Positions 12,161-25,594 of a stretch of DNA of 64,000 bases are shown piece by piece. The notes under the pieces are model-generated. The model was not told the origin of the DNA and ran no database searches. It saw only the letters and a program-made list of their open reading frames with translations. Both the position numbers and the translations under genes were made by a program. Source of the stretch: Annona cherimola (lineage: Eukaryota; Streptophyta; Magnoliopsida; Magnoliales; Annonaceae); the NCBI GenBank assembly GCA_030490835.1, contig CM059972.1, positions 54,603,563 to 54,667,562 on the forward strand, given 5' to 3'. The number at the start of each line of letters is the position of its first letter. The stretch's first letter is position 1.

Positions 12161-14357
12161 ATTTTACTTGGGTAAAAATTAGCCAAGTGTACAAGGGATA
12201 AGTGCATGTTTATGTGGACTTCAAATGGAATAAAAAAGGGGGCATAGTTGCTGGAAAATTCCAGCAACCAACCTAAGTGACGTCCATAGTAAGAGAGAGA
12301 GAGAGAGAAGAGAGGAAACTAAGGAGAAAAAATTCTCCAAAAATCCAGCAAGCCTCACACGACCCTAGCAGAAAGGAAAGGGAGAAAAGAGAAGGAAAAT
12401 AAGAAGGAAAAAAGGAAAGAAAAGCTCGGGAAGCTCGGTGCAAAGATTCAACCAAATCGGACAAGTACCCGTTGAGTTTAAGCCTTCCAATTTCCAAGTT
12501 TTCTTCTTGATTTGGAATCATAGTTTTGATTCATAAAAGACCTCTTAAAGAACATGTTTCAAGGATTAAATATGCTTAGTCAAATGATTTGATTTATAAA
12601 ATTTAATTTGGGGATTAATCAGCCCATATCCTCTAATCTACACTTATGTGTAGTAAATCTGGACCTAGAAAGGGAAATAGGGAAGAAATAGTTAAGGAAT
12701 GAATTTTATCATGAAAATTGGTTGGAAGACTCATGATGGGATGATTAATAAATGACCAAATTTTCAGCTTAAAAGGATAAGTACGTTCTAAATTAAAAAT
12801 CTGGGAAAATAAACCTGGACAGGATTGAACGGGTGGCAGAATTAGCTGTACCAAATGATTTTTAATAATTTTTATATACGGAATTGTTGCCTAAAAATTT
12901 TACAGGATATATAATAAATATTGAGGATAATATTAACAAAATAAAAAGTTAGGTTTTGATGGGTATAAATATACCCCATAATTTATGTGATTCAGGCTGT
13001 CTGAAAAAGGTTGCTACTGTCTAGCAGAGTACAAAGTAAAAAAATAAATAGAAATATTAAATATTTCATTATAGAAATGTTTATTTTGGTTAATTCATTT
13101 AGTTATTAAGGTATGATAGAAATTTCATATCAAAACTACTTGATTTAATATTAATTCAAGATTTTGATAATTCAGTGTGCCTGAATTCAGTATTATGGAC
13201 AACTTAAGGAATAAATCAAGATAAATGTTACATTCCAGGTTTTTGTGATGGAATTTAACTTATAATGGGATATAAACAAGTGATTATGAGGGTTTATGAG
13301 GTAAACAAGATTACCCTAAATATGATTTTTTTAAGATATGCAAAGGGATGACCAAAGAGGGGTGCAAAGGGTACCTAAGATGTATATGAAAGTTGATGTA
13401 CGGAAACTATTTAATTATGGGATTAAAATATGTTTTAATAACCTAAATTTGGGTTAAGAAAAGTATGGTTTAAGGCTGAAAAATTTGGATTAAAAATCTG
13501 TTTAGATCATGTTGCTAAAGAGAGCGTTGAAATGATGAAAAACGGGTTCTAATGTTACTGTTTTGGAACCCTATGATGAATGAATTATAAATCCGAGAGT
13601 AAATCTTAAATTATGTGTTAATTAAGGGATTTAATCATTCTGTAATTAGAGACAAGTTGCTGTGTTGAAAATTTTTAAGAAACACATAATTTATGCATTG
13701 AGAAATGGACGTAGATGAAGAGATAAGTATGTATAAATGATATATGAATTATGTAAGTTGTTAAAATGAAAAAATACATAAAAACATGATGAAAAATGTG
13801 AATTAGAGTGTTGTTTAAGTAAATAATGATAATCTCAAATTTCGAGATTATTATATGATGTTTAAGTTAGCAACTAAGTGCTTAAAATGAGCACCGTTGT
13901 ATGAAAAATAGAAAATATGTTAAAAATGATAAATTGAGGTAATGACTTTCAAATAATGATTTAATGAATGATTGTTATATGCATGTAAGTTTACCCTACA
14001 TAAGGATATAAAAAATGAATGGATGATTGATATGTATAGGCTATGTTGCTAAGTATGAATACCCGACTTGAAAGACAAGTGGGTTAAGTTAGATGAACTT
14101 ATGTAGGTTGGAAAACCTAAGGAATATAAGTATTTGAAGACGATGTGAATAAATAAAATCTTATTTTCATTTATTTAGGCAAATACAAGGAAAAGAATGG
14201 AATGAAAGGGATTATGACGATCTCAGGTAAGCAAGCGAACTTTCTAAAATAATGTTTGGGCAAGCACAAGTTTTGAAAATGAAAGTTTTATTGCAAAGCC
14301 ACAAGTTTGGAAAATGATGGCTTTAATGAAAAGCCTTAAGATTTTCTTCATGGGAAA
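12161..14357 (+). repeat. LTR-A1, part 1 of 3
   Basis: This is the plus-strand long gypsy LTR from the LTR-A2 insertion point to the LTR-A3 insertion point. It begins with ATTTTACTTGG, matching the same site in the LTR at 50148-53602. It contains a (GA)n run (12294-12312), a purine-rich leader up to about 12440, and a weakened donor-like site near 12465. The acceptor-like TTTATTTAG ends at 14178, and a 48-nt block, 14179-14226, ends before GTAAGCAAGC. Its left end is outside the window. No gene is seen. Confidence 0.88.
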
Positions 14358-17300
14358 TGTGGCGCCCCAAAATCGAGACATCACTTCCTTACCTCAAGAC
14401 CTTAATGATTGGTAAATGTGAATCAGGATTGTTGCTCTGATCACGCGGCGGGTTCTAATATCTTTACATTTCACATCATTCATCAAACAAGTGACGATAC
14501 ACTTGTAATAAAATTTCATATTCTATTTCATAACATCTCATCATGCTTTTCTATAATGACATTTACATTTCATACATACATCCATACAAGCATTTGGTCA
14601 CATAGAACTTATAATTCTACATAAGTTCACATTCACATCAACATACCTTAGAGCTTTAATTCATGCTATCCCATTTCTTATAGCCCACTTGGCTACCATC
14701 ATGTACATTTCTTCTCCTGCTTAGGTTCGTAACCTCTTGAGTTTCCCGGTACTTGTCTAAGGTTTGGGAAAACAAAACGTGAGTGACAACTCAGTAAGCA
14801 AGCATTTTATTTTTAGGGCAAGACTTCCTTGAAAACCTTTTTCATAAATATCTTGAACACCTTTTTCATGAGGACATTTTTATGTCCTAAAACACTATCA
14901 TGAAATCCTTTATTCATGAGGACAATTCTATGTCCTTGAATATTTTCATAAAAATTTTATTCTTAAAATCATTTACAAGCCACGTCTGGGCTTGTTAAGG
15001 CAAAACATATGCGTTTTACCCTCTTTAATTAATTCCCTTTTGTCTTGAGTGAACATTTCCAATGTTTCAAGACATTTACATAAAACCATCTTTTGCCAGT
15101 GGACGTTTTATGTCCAAAATATTTTTCTCATAAATCCTTTGGCAAAGGAGGACATTCTCATGTCCTAAAACATTATTTACATAAGCCTCTCTTGGAAAAA
15201 AACATTTTTATGTTCGAAAACATTTTTCATCATAAAATCCTTTAACCAAGAGACATTTAATGTCTCAAAACATTTTTCACATAGCTTCCTTTGGCAATGG
15301 ACATTCATATGTCCTAAAACACCTTTCATTAAAACACTTTGGCATTGGACATTCTTATGTCCATAAACACTTTTCATTTAGGCTCTTTAATGATGGACAT
15401 TCTTATGTCCAAAAATAAGTTTGACATAAATCCTTTTCGTAGTCCCTGCCTTGGGGATTGTTATAGCAAACAAATCATAAATCTTTTTCATGAAAACTTT
15501 TGCATAAGAATCATTTCTTTTTATTCTTAATATTTACACGTTTTGTGTAAAACACCCTGTTTTTAGGGTAACTTATACATAATGGCTCATAAAAATCCAA
15601 TTTAGGATAATTTTTCATATAAATGCTTTTATATCCCAATCTTTGGGCTTTTGAAAAGAAAAACGTATGCAAACACATTTCTTCCCATCCAGTAGTGACA
15701 CTTAGCAAGTGATCATGCTACCTTTTGGAAGAGAATCCTTAACAGCACGCTAGCCAGGCGGCTGTTTATTTATCCTGCTCCCATCTCAGGGAGGACGCCG
15801 CTGTCACTCTTACCATCCCTTAGCAACTTGGCCTTATGTAGAGTGGGCCCCGGTCATCCCAACCGTGCTCTACAACCTGCCTGTTTCTTGTACTGGTGCA
15901 TCGTACATTATTATGATGGACCGCAGCCCATTTGGTTTAAAGAACCACAGACCGCAACCTATGCCCTTTTAAACCGGGATCACAGACCTCTGTCTGTATC
16001 CATAACACACAAAAATCTTAGACCGAAGTCTATATATTTAAAAATTATTTTCAAAAACACATAACAGACCGCAGTCCATGTTAACTTGTAAGCGAGCGCA
16101 CCCACTGTAACTAGTTGTTATTTGAAATCAAATTTTAGGATGACCTTCCTTAAATTCTTTTAGAAACATTTTGAGTAAAATATTTTGATAAACATTTGTA
16201 ATGTTTGATAAATAATACATCTTAAAATCCTTATAAAAGAATTTCAAAACCTTTGAATTTACAAAATTAAACCATTTAATGAAATCAACATAGGAGGTTG
16301 GTCATCCTTAAATTCCATTCAACAACACTCGTATAAATATTTTTCAAAACATTTTCAACATAGATTTTCTTATCTAAAGGAAATCAAAACTTTTTGAATA
16401 TCATTTCAAAACATATGAACTATGTTCAAATCATTATTTATTATTTAATTATCAAGATCTAGCAAAATAATTTTTTTTTATAAATCAAATCTCCTTTTTC
16501 TTTTTTTTATAACATGATTATTTATCATTAAACATTACAAGACAAATTCAAAACTTATTTACATTTGTTGCTTTGTGAAAAAGGGCAAAATTTTCTTTTT
16601 CTTATAAAATACTTTTGAAACAATATCGTAAAGAACTTGCTTACTTAAAAGCAAATTCTTAAAAAAAAAAACCATCGACATAAAACGTGAAATCCTTTGA
16701 AAACATTATCGTGGAGAACTTGCTTACTCATAAGCAAATTTCTCAATCCATTAACATAAAGCATTGCCAATCCATGACAACACTTGTGATAAATTCTTTA
16801 TCTTAAAATCGTTGTTTGCTTCTCATGAGCAATCCTTGAGGCTTTTTCTTAAAGCCATCATTTTTCAAAACTTATGACTTTGCATTAAAGCCGTCATTTT
16901 CAAAACATGTGCTTGCCCATGCATCAAAACATAATCATAAAAGCATTGACAAAATCATCATTTCAACATATAGAGAAAAATCCATAATTTGAAAAAGTTC
17001 GCTTGCTTACCTGAGATCGCTATAATCCTTTTCTTCCATTCTTCTCCTTGCCTTTGCCTAGATAAATGAAAATAACATTTCATTTATTTGCATAATCTTC
17101 AAATACTTATATTCCTTAGTTTTTCCAACCTATATAAATCCATTTGGACTTATATTATACTAACTTAGCCCACTTGTCTTTTAAGTTGGGTGTTTATACG
17201 CATCATAATATATACATCACATTATTCATTTTTAATACCCTTATGTAGGGTAAACTTACATGAATGTAATAATATTTCATTAAATCATTATTTGAAGGTT

Positions 17301-19915
17301 CACTACCTCCATTTATCATTTTTAACATATTTATCATTTTTCACACATCGTTGCTCATTTTAAACACCCATTGTTGCCTTAAGCCTCATTAATTAATCCC
17401 AAAGTTTGAGATTAACATCATTTAATTCTAAACAGAAATATATTCACAAAATTTATCATATTTTTATGCATTTTTGTACAAAATCACATTACATAAGTTA
17501 TTTATCACCTATGCATGTTTATCCTTTCACAAATGCCCATTTGGCAACACATATAGAGGCATCTCATAAAATTTCTCAAGTCAGAAATTTGGTCACTAAT
17601 TAAGCATGATAATCAAACCAAATTACCACCTTTTTAGAATATTTTTATGGGATTTAAATCCACTAATCATAGGTTTCCAAAACAGCAACTTTGGAACCCA
17701 TTTTTAACACGTTTAGCGTGTTTCTCAACACAACCCTAAATAGTTTTATAAATCCGAATTTTCAGCAATTAATCCAACTTTTCCTAACCTAAATTTAGGC
17801 TATTAACATATATATCAATTTGGATCATTTCTACATAGTTTTCATATTTCTTTTTGATTTTTTTCTCAAACTATCCACATATGCCGAAATCAGGTGTACT
17901 GAAATCTCTAAATCTTGATTTATAATAAAATCAAGGTATTTAATTCTGAAATTTCTATAATACATTAATAAATACATGAATTAACATTCATAAATATTTC
18001 ATCACGAAATATTAACATTATATATTTATTTTGGCATTTTCACTGTGCTGGACAGTGTTGTGAGTTTAGGGTCAGCCCTAATAACGTGAATTATGGGGTA
18101 TATTTATACCCATAAAAACATAATTTTTATATTTTTATGTTATAATAAATATGTCTTATATATCCTTTAAAATTTTCAGCCTAAAATTCCTTATATAAAA
18201 ATTATTAAAAATCATTTGGTTCCACTGATCCTGACACCCGTTCAACCCTATTCAGGTTGATGTTATCGGATTTTTAATTTCCAGAAGAATTATCCTTTTG
18301 AGCTGAATTTTTTTTTCCTTAAAAATGATATAATGAGCTTGTAAACAAATTTCCATGGTAAAAATCCTTCATTTACTATTTCTTTCATATTTTTCCTTAT
18401 AACATCACATAACTTCCAGATTTGAAGTATAAAATCTAAATTAACATATACTTACTTGATTAATTGATAATCCCTCCTTTGAGCACTTGAAATAAACTTC
18501 TTTTGTTCATGGTTTATTCCCTTGGATCGTTCCATCCACTTCCCCTTTGATTTTTTTATTTTTTTTCTCCCAAACAGAAATCTGGAATGTCCACACTGCC
18601 TGCTTATATAGGCCTTTATTTTTCAGTTTTTCCTCTACAATTTCTACCGAAAATGGAGGTTAAAGTTTTGAAAATTTACCCTATAGTTTACTCAAAAATT
18701 TTCAGCCACATATTTAATTATTTAATATTATTTTCGGATTTTTTTCCACAGCTATATCCAACTTTTAAATAAAGCTGTCCACTTGGGTGGGGTCCACTTG
18801 CATCAGCTCTTGAATGATTTTTCCACACCATTTACTTTAATTAATGGATAATTAACTACCCTAGGTAACTAGCTTAATTAGGGGTCAATTTAGTTATTAA
18901 AAAAATTATTAAAAATTCCAAATGCTGCTTGACCATGCACCTGTCTCCCATGCTCCATTGTTGTCCATTAAATGATCACATCTCTACGGTCCAGATCTGA
19001 TGCCTTTAGCCAAGAATTTCCACTCCAATTTAATGTACATTTAATCCCCTTAATCAATCGTTGACTTAGGTGTGGATTTTATAACTAAAAAAAATAAAAA
19101 ATCCACTTTTTAGAGCTCATGGCCGTCCACTCTATGCCTCCTCTATGCTTCTCCCTTAAGCTAGTCATTAGCTCCTTAATTTCCACATTAATGCAGGGGA
19201 TATTTTCATTTTAGATAATTCATAAAATCCATGTGTCATTATCTCCTTCTGACACCTCATTTTTGACTTTATTTATTTAATTATTTTATTCAACCTTAAC
19301 ATAAATGCTAATCACTTTTTGGTGCAAAAGTCAAAAGAGTTGATACCAATTTCATTTCCCCTTAATCTTAAAATTTTTAGCTTGATTAAACCCTTCCATA
19401 TCCTTACTCTCATAATTTTAACCGTCCATTTTAAATTTCATCTCAATCCAACTTTTCTAGCTCAAGTTATGACCATTTGAATTTTTGAACGGTGATGATC
19501 AATTTTCACCCTAATTTCATCCTTATTTTCATAATCCATCATTTTCATAAGATTAAGCATAAAATTATGTGCTTACCTTTCAATTTTCATCTTAATCCGC
19601 ATTCCCGGCGTCGAGTTATGGATTTTCTAGCATTTGCCTCCTTTAATCCATAATTAACATCAAAATCTCCATTAGTTAAACCATAATACATGAGGTAATT
19701 ATCTTCAATATATCAACATTCCTTAATCCTCATTAAGCCTCTTTAATCACATTGACCCATATCAACTTATATTGTCATTCATAATCACTTGCCCTAATTG
19801 CGATAAATCATCAATATTGCAAAGGAAATCATTCATAATTCCACTAAATTATACTTGATTCATATTTATATGCCAATTACATATAAATAAACCTTACTTG
19901 GGTCCGGGTTTCACA
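14358..19915 (-). repeat. LTR-A3: solo long gypsy LTR in LTR-A1
   Basis: A 5558-bp minus-strand unit whose plus-strand ends read TGTGGCGCCCC and GGGTTTCACA. It is flanked by GGAAA (14353-14357) and GGAAG (19916-19920), a TSD with one mismatch; the homologous site near 39198 reads GGAAG. Read in its own direction it has a donor-like AAGTAAGTATATG near 18455 and a 47-nt micro-exon-like block (17011-17057). The TGC/TTC hairpin array lies at about 15930-16080 and the GGACAT/ATGTCC array at 15090-15420. The U5 stem-loop is at 14422-14441. It may hide small unrecognised insertions, as it is longer than the other copies. Confidence 0.88.
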
Positions 19916-20562
19916 GGAAGCAAGCAACGATTTTAAGATAAAAAATTTATCACAAGTGTTGCCTTGGATTGGTAATGCTATATGTTAATGGATTGAGAAA
20001 TTTGCTTATGAGTAAGCAAGTTCTCCATAATAATGTTTTCAAAGGATTTCATATTTTATGTCAATGGTTTTTAAGAATTTTCTTATAAGCAAACACGTTC
20101 TTTATGATGTTTTTTCAAAAATATTTTATAAGAAAAAGGAAATTTTATACTTTTTCACAAAGTATTGTTTGTAAATAAGTTTTGAGTTATTTCTACAATA
20201 ATTTGTGATAAACAATTATGTTTATGAACGAAAAAGGAAAAGGGGAATTGATTTATGAAAAAGATTTGTTTTGCTAGGTCATGATAATTAAATAATAAAT
20301 GATGATTTGGACATAATCCATATGTTTTGAAATGATATTCGAAATTTTTTGATTTCCTTTAGATAAGGAAATCTATGTTGAAAATATCTTGAAAAATATT
20401 TATACGAATGTTGTTGAAGGGGATTAAAGGATGACCAACCTCCTATGTTGATTTCATAAAATGGTTTGATTTCGGGTTGCTAAATGGTATGCGAAAGATT
20501 ATGCAAGCCCCTTATGTAAAAATGGTATAATAGATAGGTGGACAATAATTTGATTATTAGGG
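19916..20562 (+). repeat. LTR-A1, part 2 of 3
   Basis: This continues the LTR of 12161-14357 after the LTR-A3 insertion. It aligns with 39191-39835 of LTR-A4 (for example GGAAGCAAGCAA and the following AT-rich stretch). It ends in TAGGG (20558-20562), the left target copy of copia-2. No gene is seen. Confidence 0.87.
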
Positions 20563-22188
20563 TGTTGGTCCCGAGTTAATGGCAATTACCCAAGAGGGGA
20601 GGGGTGAATTGGGTATTTAAAAATTTTAAACTTAAACAGAAACTTTACCCCGGATTAATCTAGTCCCCTTTATGAAGAAACAGAATGGAAAGCAATATAG
20701 TATAGAGAGCAGAAATAAACATCAACACACAGGATTTTATAGTGGTTCGGGCAACCTCCCTACTCCACTCTTCCAAGCTCACACCTCTTGCGACTTGGGT
20801 TCCACTATGTATTCCGCGAATACAACTAGAGTCTCCACTCTCTTCTAGATTCTAGCTTTAGGGGGTATATACAACCAAAGCCTCCGCTCTCTTCTAGATT
20901 CTAGCTCTAGGGGGCATATACAACCACAGCACAAGTAGGTGACGAGTTCTACTCCAATCACACACTACTTTGATTACACTTGATCTTAGTTACCCAAACT
21001 AAATCAAGTTCAATACAACAAGAAATAACAAAAGAAATTTTCTACACGTTATTATTGTGTAGACGCAGATTTGGCGCAGAGAAGAACTTGTAGTGTAGGC
21101 TTAGAGATTCAGCAAGCAGCTCTTGACAGTTTGAAGCAAGGTTCTTCTTCTAAAAATTGGCTTGATCACTTGAAGCTCTTAAAGATGGAAGTTATGCTCA
21201 CTTAATGAATTTTCAGCTTCCCTCCTCATTCATATTGAATGCCTTTTATAATTGTGGAGGGAATCTAAATGTTTGGAAGTAGGTGGCGCGCATTTAATGC
21301 ACCAACGTTCGGAAATTTTCCGACCATTGCGACCCAAGTCGTAGATGGAGTCGACTTCGGGTGCGACTTCGCCTGTTCGCAACAACTTCAAGTTCCAGTC
21401 TGGGTCGACTTGGTCCTCGACTTGACCCAAGTCGCAGGTGGAGTCGACTTCGGGTGCGACTTCACATCGACAGCTTGCTTGATGAACTTGAAATCCTTGG
21501 AATGCTTTGCTTGCTTGAGTTTCTTCATGTTTGGTTGTTCTTCCTTTAAGACTCTTTATGATTCTTTTATCTTAAACACATTTGACTCCATGTCTTGAGT
21601 CTTGAGTCTTTGAGTATTGGAGTGCATAAGAGAAATCCAAATGCATGATCTCGATTCTCCATGAGAAATATGCAGCTTTGCTTTGGTCTTTACTTGATCC
21701 TCATTTGATCTTCATTTTCTTTTGAATCTCTTGAATCTATCATTGAGTTACCTTGATCTGCATGTTTCCATATTGAAGTCGAAGTCGGAGTCGACTTGAT
21801 CTGCGACTTCACCCAAGTCGCATGCGGAGTCAACTTGGGATGCGACTTCGGCAGTTCTCGTTCTCGATTTCAACTATGGAAGGAAATGACGTTTCGAAGT
21901 CGATGCTGGAGTCGACTTGGTCTGCGACTTCGGCACCTCTTATTCTCGATTTCAACTCTGGAAGGGAATGACGTCTTGAAGTCGCTTCTTGAGTCGACTT
22001 GGGGATCGACTTGCCCTAAGTCGAAGCCTGAGTCGACTTGGAACTCGACTTGACTTGCCATGCTTCATATTCTTCAAATTTATAACCTTAAGTCATTTCC
22101 ACAAACATGTTAGTAACCAAAACTTACTAAAATTGATTTGTTAATCATCAAAACATAGACTTGGCTTATTTTCCACATATTTCCAACA
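20563..22188 (-). repeat. copia-2 3' LTR
   Basis: Its ends on the minus strand are TGTTGGAAA (at 22188) and ...GGGACCAACA (at 20563). The TATA-like motif reads CTATAAAAT on the minus strand at 20734-20742. The CCCCCTAGAGCT block occurs twice (about 20850-20920). CGACTT/AAGTCG clusters lie at 21330-21460 and 21775-22055, with the 19-base hairpin at 21803-21821. Confidence 0.95.
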
Positions 22189-22202
22189 ATCTCCCCCTTT
22201 TT
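22189..22202 (-). promoter_or_regulatory. copia-2 polypurine tract
   Basis: It reads AAAAAGGGGGAGAT on the minus strand and directly abuts the start of the 3' LTR at 22188. This is the expected primer for plus-strand synthesis. Confidence 0.9.
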
Positions 22203-22512
22203 GATGATTGACAAAACTGATTTGAGTGTATACCTTTCAATGTCTTTGAAACATGCTAGTTTTGCATTTTGAAGTTTTATCATACTCATGCAAACAATCA
22301 AGTTAAAAACATTCAAACAAAAAACTTAAAACCAGTCATAAAGATTTAGACTCAAATCCCGAACTCTTCTCAAAACCACTTCGACTCAAATCCCGATCTC
22401 TTCTCCCCCTTTTTGGCAATGTATCAAAAAATTGAGATAGGGTGGGTAAAATTTTAGGAGAATGGTGGGGTTGTTCCCCCTGAACCTGTGCTCCCCCTCA
22501 GTTTGTGCTTTG
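22203..22512 (-). other. copia-2 pol-to-PPT spacer
   Basis: About 310 bases without a gene. It holds the same purine-rich GGGGGAGCACAGG word after the pol stop as copia-1, and a second purine run, AAAAGGGGGAGAAG, near 22402-22415 that may be an extra internal PPT. Confidence 0.6.
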
Positions 22513-25500
22513 CTAAGTCAATTCAAGCATTCCCATATCATTTCTAATTTTATAAAATGGTTCTTTTGCTAGAGGTTTAGTGAATATATCTGCAATTTGA
22601 TCTTCTGTTCTTACATATTCCAAACATATGTCATGATTTTCTATTTGTTCTCTAATAAAATGATGTCTAAGGTCTATATGTTTGGTTCTAGAATGCAATA
22701 CTGGATTTTTAGTTAAACATATGACACTTGTATTATCACATTTATTAGGTATATCTTTAAAATCCATGCCATAGTCCCTAAGTTGTTGTTTTATCCAAAG
22801 TAATTGGGCACAACAGATCCCGGCGGCAATGTATTCAGCTTTCGCCATAGATAGAGCAACACTAGTTTGTTTTCTTGAAAACCATGAAACCAACATGTTC
22901 CCAAGAAACTGACATGTTCCACTAGTGCTTTTTCTATCTACTTTGTAACCGGCAAAGTCCGCATCCGAGTAGCTGATTAGATCAAAATTAGAGCCCTTTA
23001 GATACCAAAGTCCTATGTTGGTAGTGTCTACTAAATATCTAAAAATTCTTTTTATAGCTACCAAGTGTGATTCTTTTGGACATGATTGAAATCTAGAGCA
23101 CATACATACACTAAACAATATATCAAGCCTAGAAGCAGTTAAATATAATAAAGAACCTATCATGCTTCTATATAATTTTAAATAAATTGTTTTTCCTTTC
23201 TCAACTTTGTCAATTTTAATTGTTGAGCTCATCGGCGTGTTTGCCCCTTTGCTGTTTTCCATGCCAAACTTCTTCAATATTTCTTTGATATACTTGGACT
23301 GGTTGATGAAAATCCCTTCATTTAGTTGCTTGATTTGTAGTCCAAGGAAGAAATTCAGCTCCCCCATCATACTCATCTCAAATTCTTTCTGCATAAGCTC
23401 AGAAAATTCTTGACAAAGAATCTCATTAGTAGCACCAAAAATAATATTATCAACATAAATTTGAATAATCAAGATATCTTTTTCTTTATATTTGATAAAC
23501 AAAGTGGTGTCTACCTTTCCCTTTTGGAAGTCATGATCAATCAAAAATTTACTTAATCTTTCATACCAAGCCCTTAGAGCTTGTTTTAATCCATATAATG
23601 CTTTGGTTAATTTGTATACAAATTTAGATTGATCTTTCTCCTCAAATCCAGGTGGTTGTTCAACATACACCTCTTCATTTATATATCCATTCAAAAATGC
23701 ACTTTTAACATCCATTTAAAACAATTTAAAGTTCATGTGAGATGCAAAAACTAGTAAAATGCGAATAGCTTCTAATCTAGCAATCGGGGCATAGGATTCC
23801 TCAAAATCTATTCCTTCTTCTTGTGAGTATCCCTTTGCCACAAGTCTAGCTTTGTTTCTCACTACAAGTCTACTTTCATCTAATTTGTTCCTAAAGACCC
23901 ACTTTGTGCCAATGAAAGTACAATCTTTTGGTCTTGGAACAAGATGCCAAACTTGATTTCTTTCAAATTGATTTAGCTCTTCTTGCATTGCTATGATCCA
24001 TTTTTCATCATCAAGAGCTTGATCAATAGTGGATGGTTCAATTTTGGATACAAAGACGTATTGTCCACAAATGTTTTGTTTTGACCTTCTAGTTTTTACA
24101 CCTTCATACACATTCCCTATAACTTTCTCAATTGGATGGGCATTTTTGAATTTTAAATTAGTTGGAGGTTTATAAAAATTATTACCTTCACTTATCCTTT
24201 TCTCCACGGAATCCTTTTGCTTTTCCACATGCAGTTTTTCAAGGCTACTTGTTATATCATCTGCATCACTTAAATCATCTTTTCTTTTGAAGTAAGGATT
24301 AATTTCATCAAAGACAACATGTATTGATTCTTCTACAACTTGGTTTCTTTTGTTGAAGACTCTATATGCTTTGCTATTTGATGAGTAACCAAGGAATATT
24401 GCCTCATCACTCTTAGCGTCTAGTTTTACCAAGTTGATTTTTTTATTGTTCAAAACATAACATGTGCAACCAAAGGCATGAAAATATGAAATATTTAGTT
24501 TTCTACCTTTCCATAGCTCATATGGGGTCTTTTTCAAGATTGCTCTAATGGTAACTCGGTTCAACACATGACAAGCTGTACTTACAGCTTCACCCTAAAA
24601 TTTTTTGGATAATTTACTCTCATTTAGCATTGTTCTAGCCATCTCTTGTATAGTTCTATTTTTCCTTTCAATCACTCCATTTTGTTGTGGTGTTCTTGGT
24701 GCAGAAAATGTGTGATGAATTCCTTTTTCGTTACACAATTCTATGAATCATTTATTTTCAAACTCACCACCATGATCACTTCTAATGCTCATAATAGTAC
24801 ATTGTTTTTCATTTTGCACCAAGTTTACAAAAGTTGCAAACATAGAGAAGGCTTCATCTTTGCTAGCTAAGAGAATTACCCATGTGAATCTTGAAAAATC
24901 ATCAACTATTACAAACACATATTTCTTTCTACCAATGGTTAAAATATTGGATGGTCCATATAGATCCATGTGTAGCAATTCAAGTGGCCTAGTGGTGGAA
25001 ATCTCCTTTTTTGTAGAGAAAGGCATTTTAGGTTGTTTTGACAATTGACATGCCTTACAAATTTTATCTTTATCGTATTTCAATTTTGGCAATCCTTCTA
25101 CCAAATTCTTTTTCCATAGAGTTTTAATGTTTCACATATTTACATGTCCAAGCCTCTTATGCCAAACCCATGGATCATTGTCAATGGCCATTAGACATTG
25201 ACCATCTAGTTCATCAAGTGAAACCAAATATACATTTCCATGTCTTTTTCCGCTAAACATGATATGTTCTCCATAAAATACATTACATACAGATAATTCA
25301 AACACAACCTTATACCCTTTGTCACATAATTGACTAATACTCATTAAATTATGCTTGAGTCCTTCAACAAATAAAACATCTACCATACATGCATTTGAAA
25401 TACTATAAATATTTCTTTTACCTTTGATTTTACCTTTTTCATTATTTTCAAAGGCAACAGTTCCATCGTTGCAAGGCTTGAGTTTATGATATAAACTTCT

Positions 25501-25587
25501 TTCACTGGTCATATGCCTTGAGCAACCGCTATCTATGAACCAAACGTTGCTTGTCTTTGCTTTGAAACATATCTGAAAAATGAGCAA
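22513..25587 (-). pseudogene. copia-2 pol (protease, integrase, RT, RNase H), four stops
   Basis: A single reading frame of copia type, running from the protease motif DSGCSRHMTS near 25525 to RNase H and a stop at 22513. It includes the HHCC zinc region, an integrase core, RT with [10 protein letters not shown], and RNase H with YSDADFAG and AEYIAAG. In-frame stops: TGA 25132-25134 (Gly in other copies), TGA 24748-24750 (Arg codon in other copies), TAG 24595-24597 (Trp) and TAA 23716-23718 (Gln). The second catalytic aspartate of RT is changed: YVDN at 23446-23457 instead of YVDD. There are no frameshifts. The frame is +1 relative to gag and opens just at the gag end. Confidence 0.95.
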
Positions 25588-25594
25588 ATAAATC

